Shown one piece after another: positions 50,042 to 50,177 of a stretch of 50,177 nt of DNA; the stretch's first letter is position 1, and each line of letters begins with the position of its first letter. The position numbers and the translations under genes were made by a program. Origin of the DNA: Propionibacteriaceae bacterium (GTDB lineage: Bacteria > Actinomycetota > Actinomycetes > Propionibacteriales > Propionibacteriaceae); assembly GCA_009782785.1 (NCBI GenBank), contig WRIJ01000013.1, positions 1-50,177 of the forward strand, in the 5' to 3' direction. The notes under the pieces are model-generated. The model was not told the origin of the DNA and did not search any database. It saw only the letters and a program-made list of their open reading frames with translations.

Positions 50042-50177
50042 ATGTTTTGTTCACAGTGCGGTTCAGTCAATGCCGACAACACACAATTCTGCAAAATTTG
50101 TGGGGTGTCCACTTCTGAAGCCCCCCCCCCCCCCCCCACCCCAAAACCCCTTTTCCTCCTCCGCGGGCACCCCCCGG
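50042..50177 (+). CDS. Zinc-ribbon protein, N-terminal part (cut by window end)
   Basis: MFCSQCGSVNADNTQFCKIC is a zinc ribbon with two CxxC pairs, as in the protein at 13122. It is followed by GVSTSEA and then a Pro-rich stretch from the C-run. In many such proteins the ribbon is followed by a Pro-rich linker and a membrane helix. The start has a weak CGGAAG. The last 55 bases may not be reliable sequence. Confidence 0.65.
   Translation, partial: MFCSQCGSVNADNTQFCKICGVSTSEAPPPPPTPKPLFLLRGHPP
50121..50177. other. Low-complexity C-rich end
   Basis: Seventeen C in a row (50121-50137), then almost only C with short A and T runs to the last base. The composition is unlike the rest of the window and looks like an unreliable contig end. 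Confidence 0.6.

Noticed and set aside
1-50177. tRNA or rRNA genes
   Set aside because: I looked for cloverleaf-like arms with a T-loop GGTTCGA motif and for rRNA cores and found none that fit; a dedicated scan (tRNAscan-SE, Infernal) would be decisive.

Overview
The window reads as a mid-GC (mid-50s % by eye) actinomycete chromosome, most likely Propionibacteriales. The signs are a two-gene methylmalonyl-CoA mutase (mutA/mutB) with the GTPase MeaB, a ClpB preceded by a HAIR/HspR box, DUF2510 and DUF4032 proteins, a protein O-mannosyltransferase divergent from rsmI, and the rlmB-cysS and tatD-rsmA pairs. The family assignment is inference; no rRNA, tRNA or CRISPR array was seen.

Layout. 1-9.2 kb is an accessory island: the start of a type I restriction-modification gene hsdM (cut by the left edge), a divergent PAPS-reductase-like protein, three PIN-domain toxin-antitoxin pairs, a DUF4143-type ATPase preceded by 23-bp tandem repeats, a shortened AlkC-like protein, two RelB antitoxin remnants and a broken copy of one antitoxin. 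9.2-15.3 kb holds clpB, a Fic AMP-transferase, a zinc-ribbon membrane protein, a Phd/RelE module with a clear intrinsic terminator, and meaB. 15.4-20.6 kb is a tandemly duplicated set of cell-surface proteins (two ~500-residue paralogues, one DUF2510 protein plus the remnant of a second, one lipoprotein). 20.7-24.5 kb carries a nucleoside phosphorylase with dtd, a methyltransferase-like membrane protein, an AlkD-like glycosylase and dense repeats. 24.5-43 kb is housekeeping: mutAB, phosphate transporter, pmt/rsmI, rlmB, cysS, DUF4032, a sugar-type ABC ATPase, a VTT/DedA-like protein, and a SepX-like protein. 42.8-50.2 kb has a MalY-type C-S lyase, ornithine carbamoyltransferase, a low-molecular-weight tyrosine phosphatase, tatD-rsmA, an MFS exporter and small membrane proteins; the right edge cuts a zinc-ribbon gene.

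Three genome-wide habits stand out. First, a REP-like palindromic repeat (arms starting GTCATTCCGCGG or GTCACCCTGCGG and ending GGAATCCAG or GGGTCCAG) fills most gaps between genes and in one case lies inside a coding sequence (the MFS exporter). Second, many genes have a TANNNT -10 box ending 6-7 nt before the start codon and no Shine-Dalgarno sequence, so they are probably transcribed as leaderless mRNAs; this fixes several start codons. Third, the 5-mer GTACG/CGTAC is strongly over-used in genes and gaps.

Functionally, mutA, mutB and meaB form the propionate/succinate node; pmt, the surface paralogues and the lipoprotein belong to the envelope; hsdM, the toxin-antitoxin pairs, the ATPase and the Fic protein form the defence/stress part.
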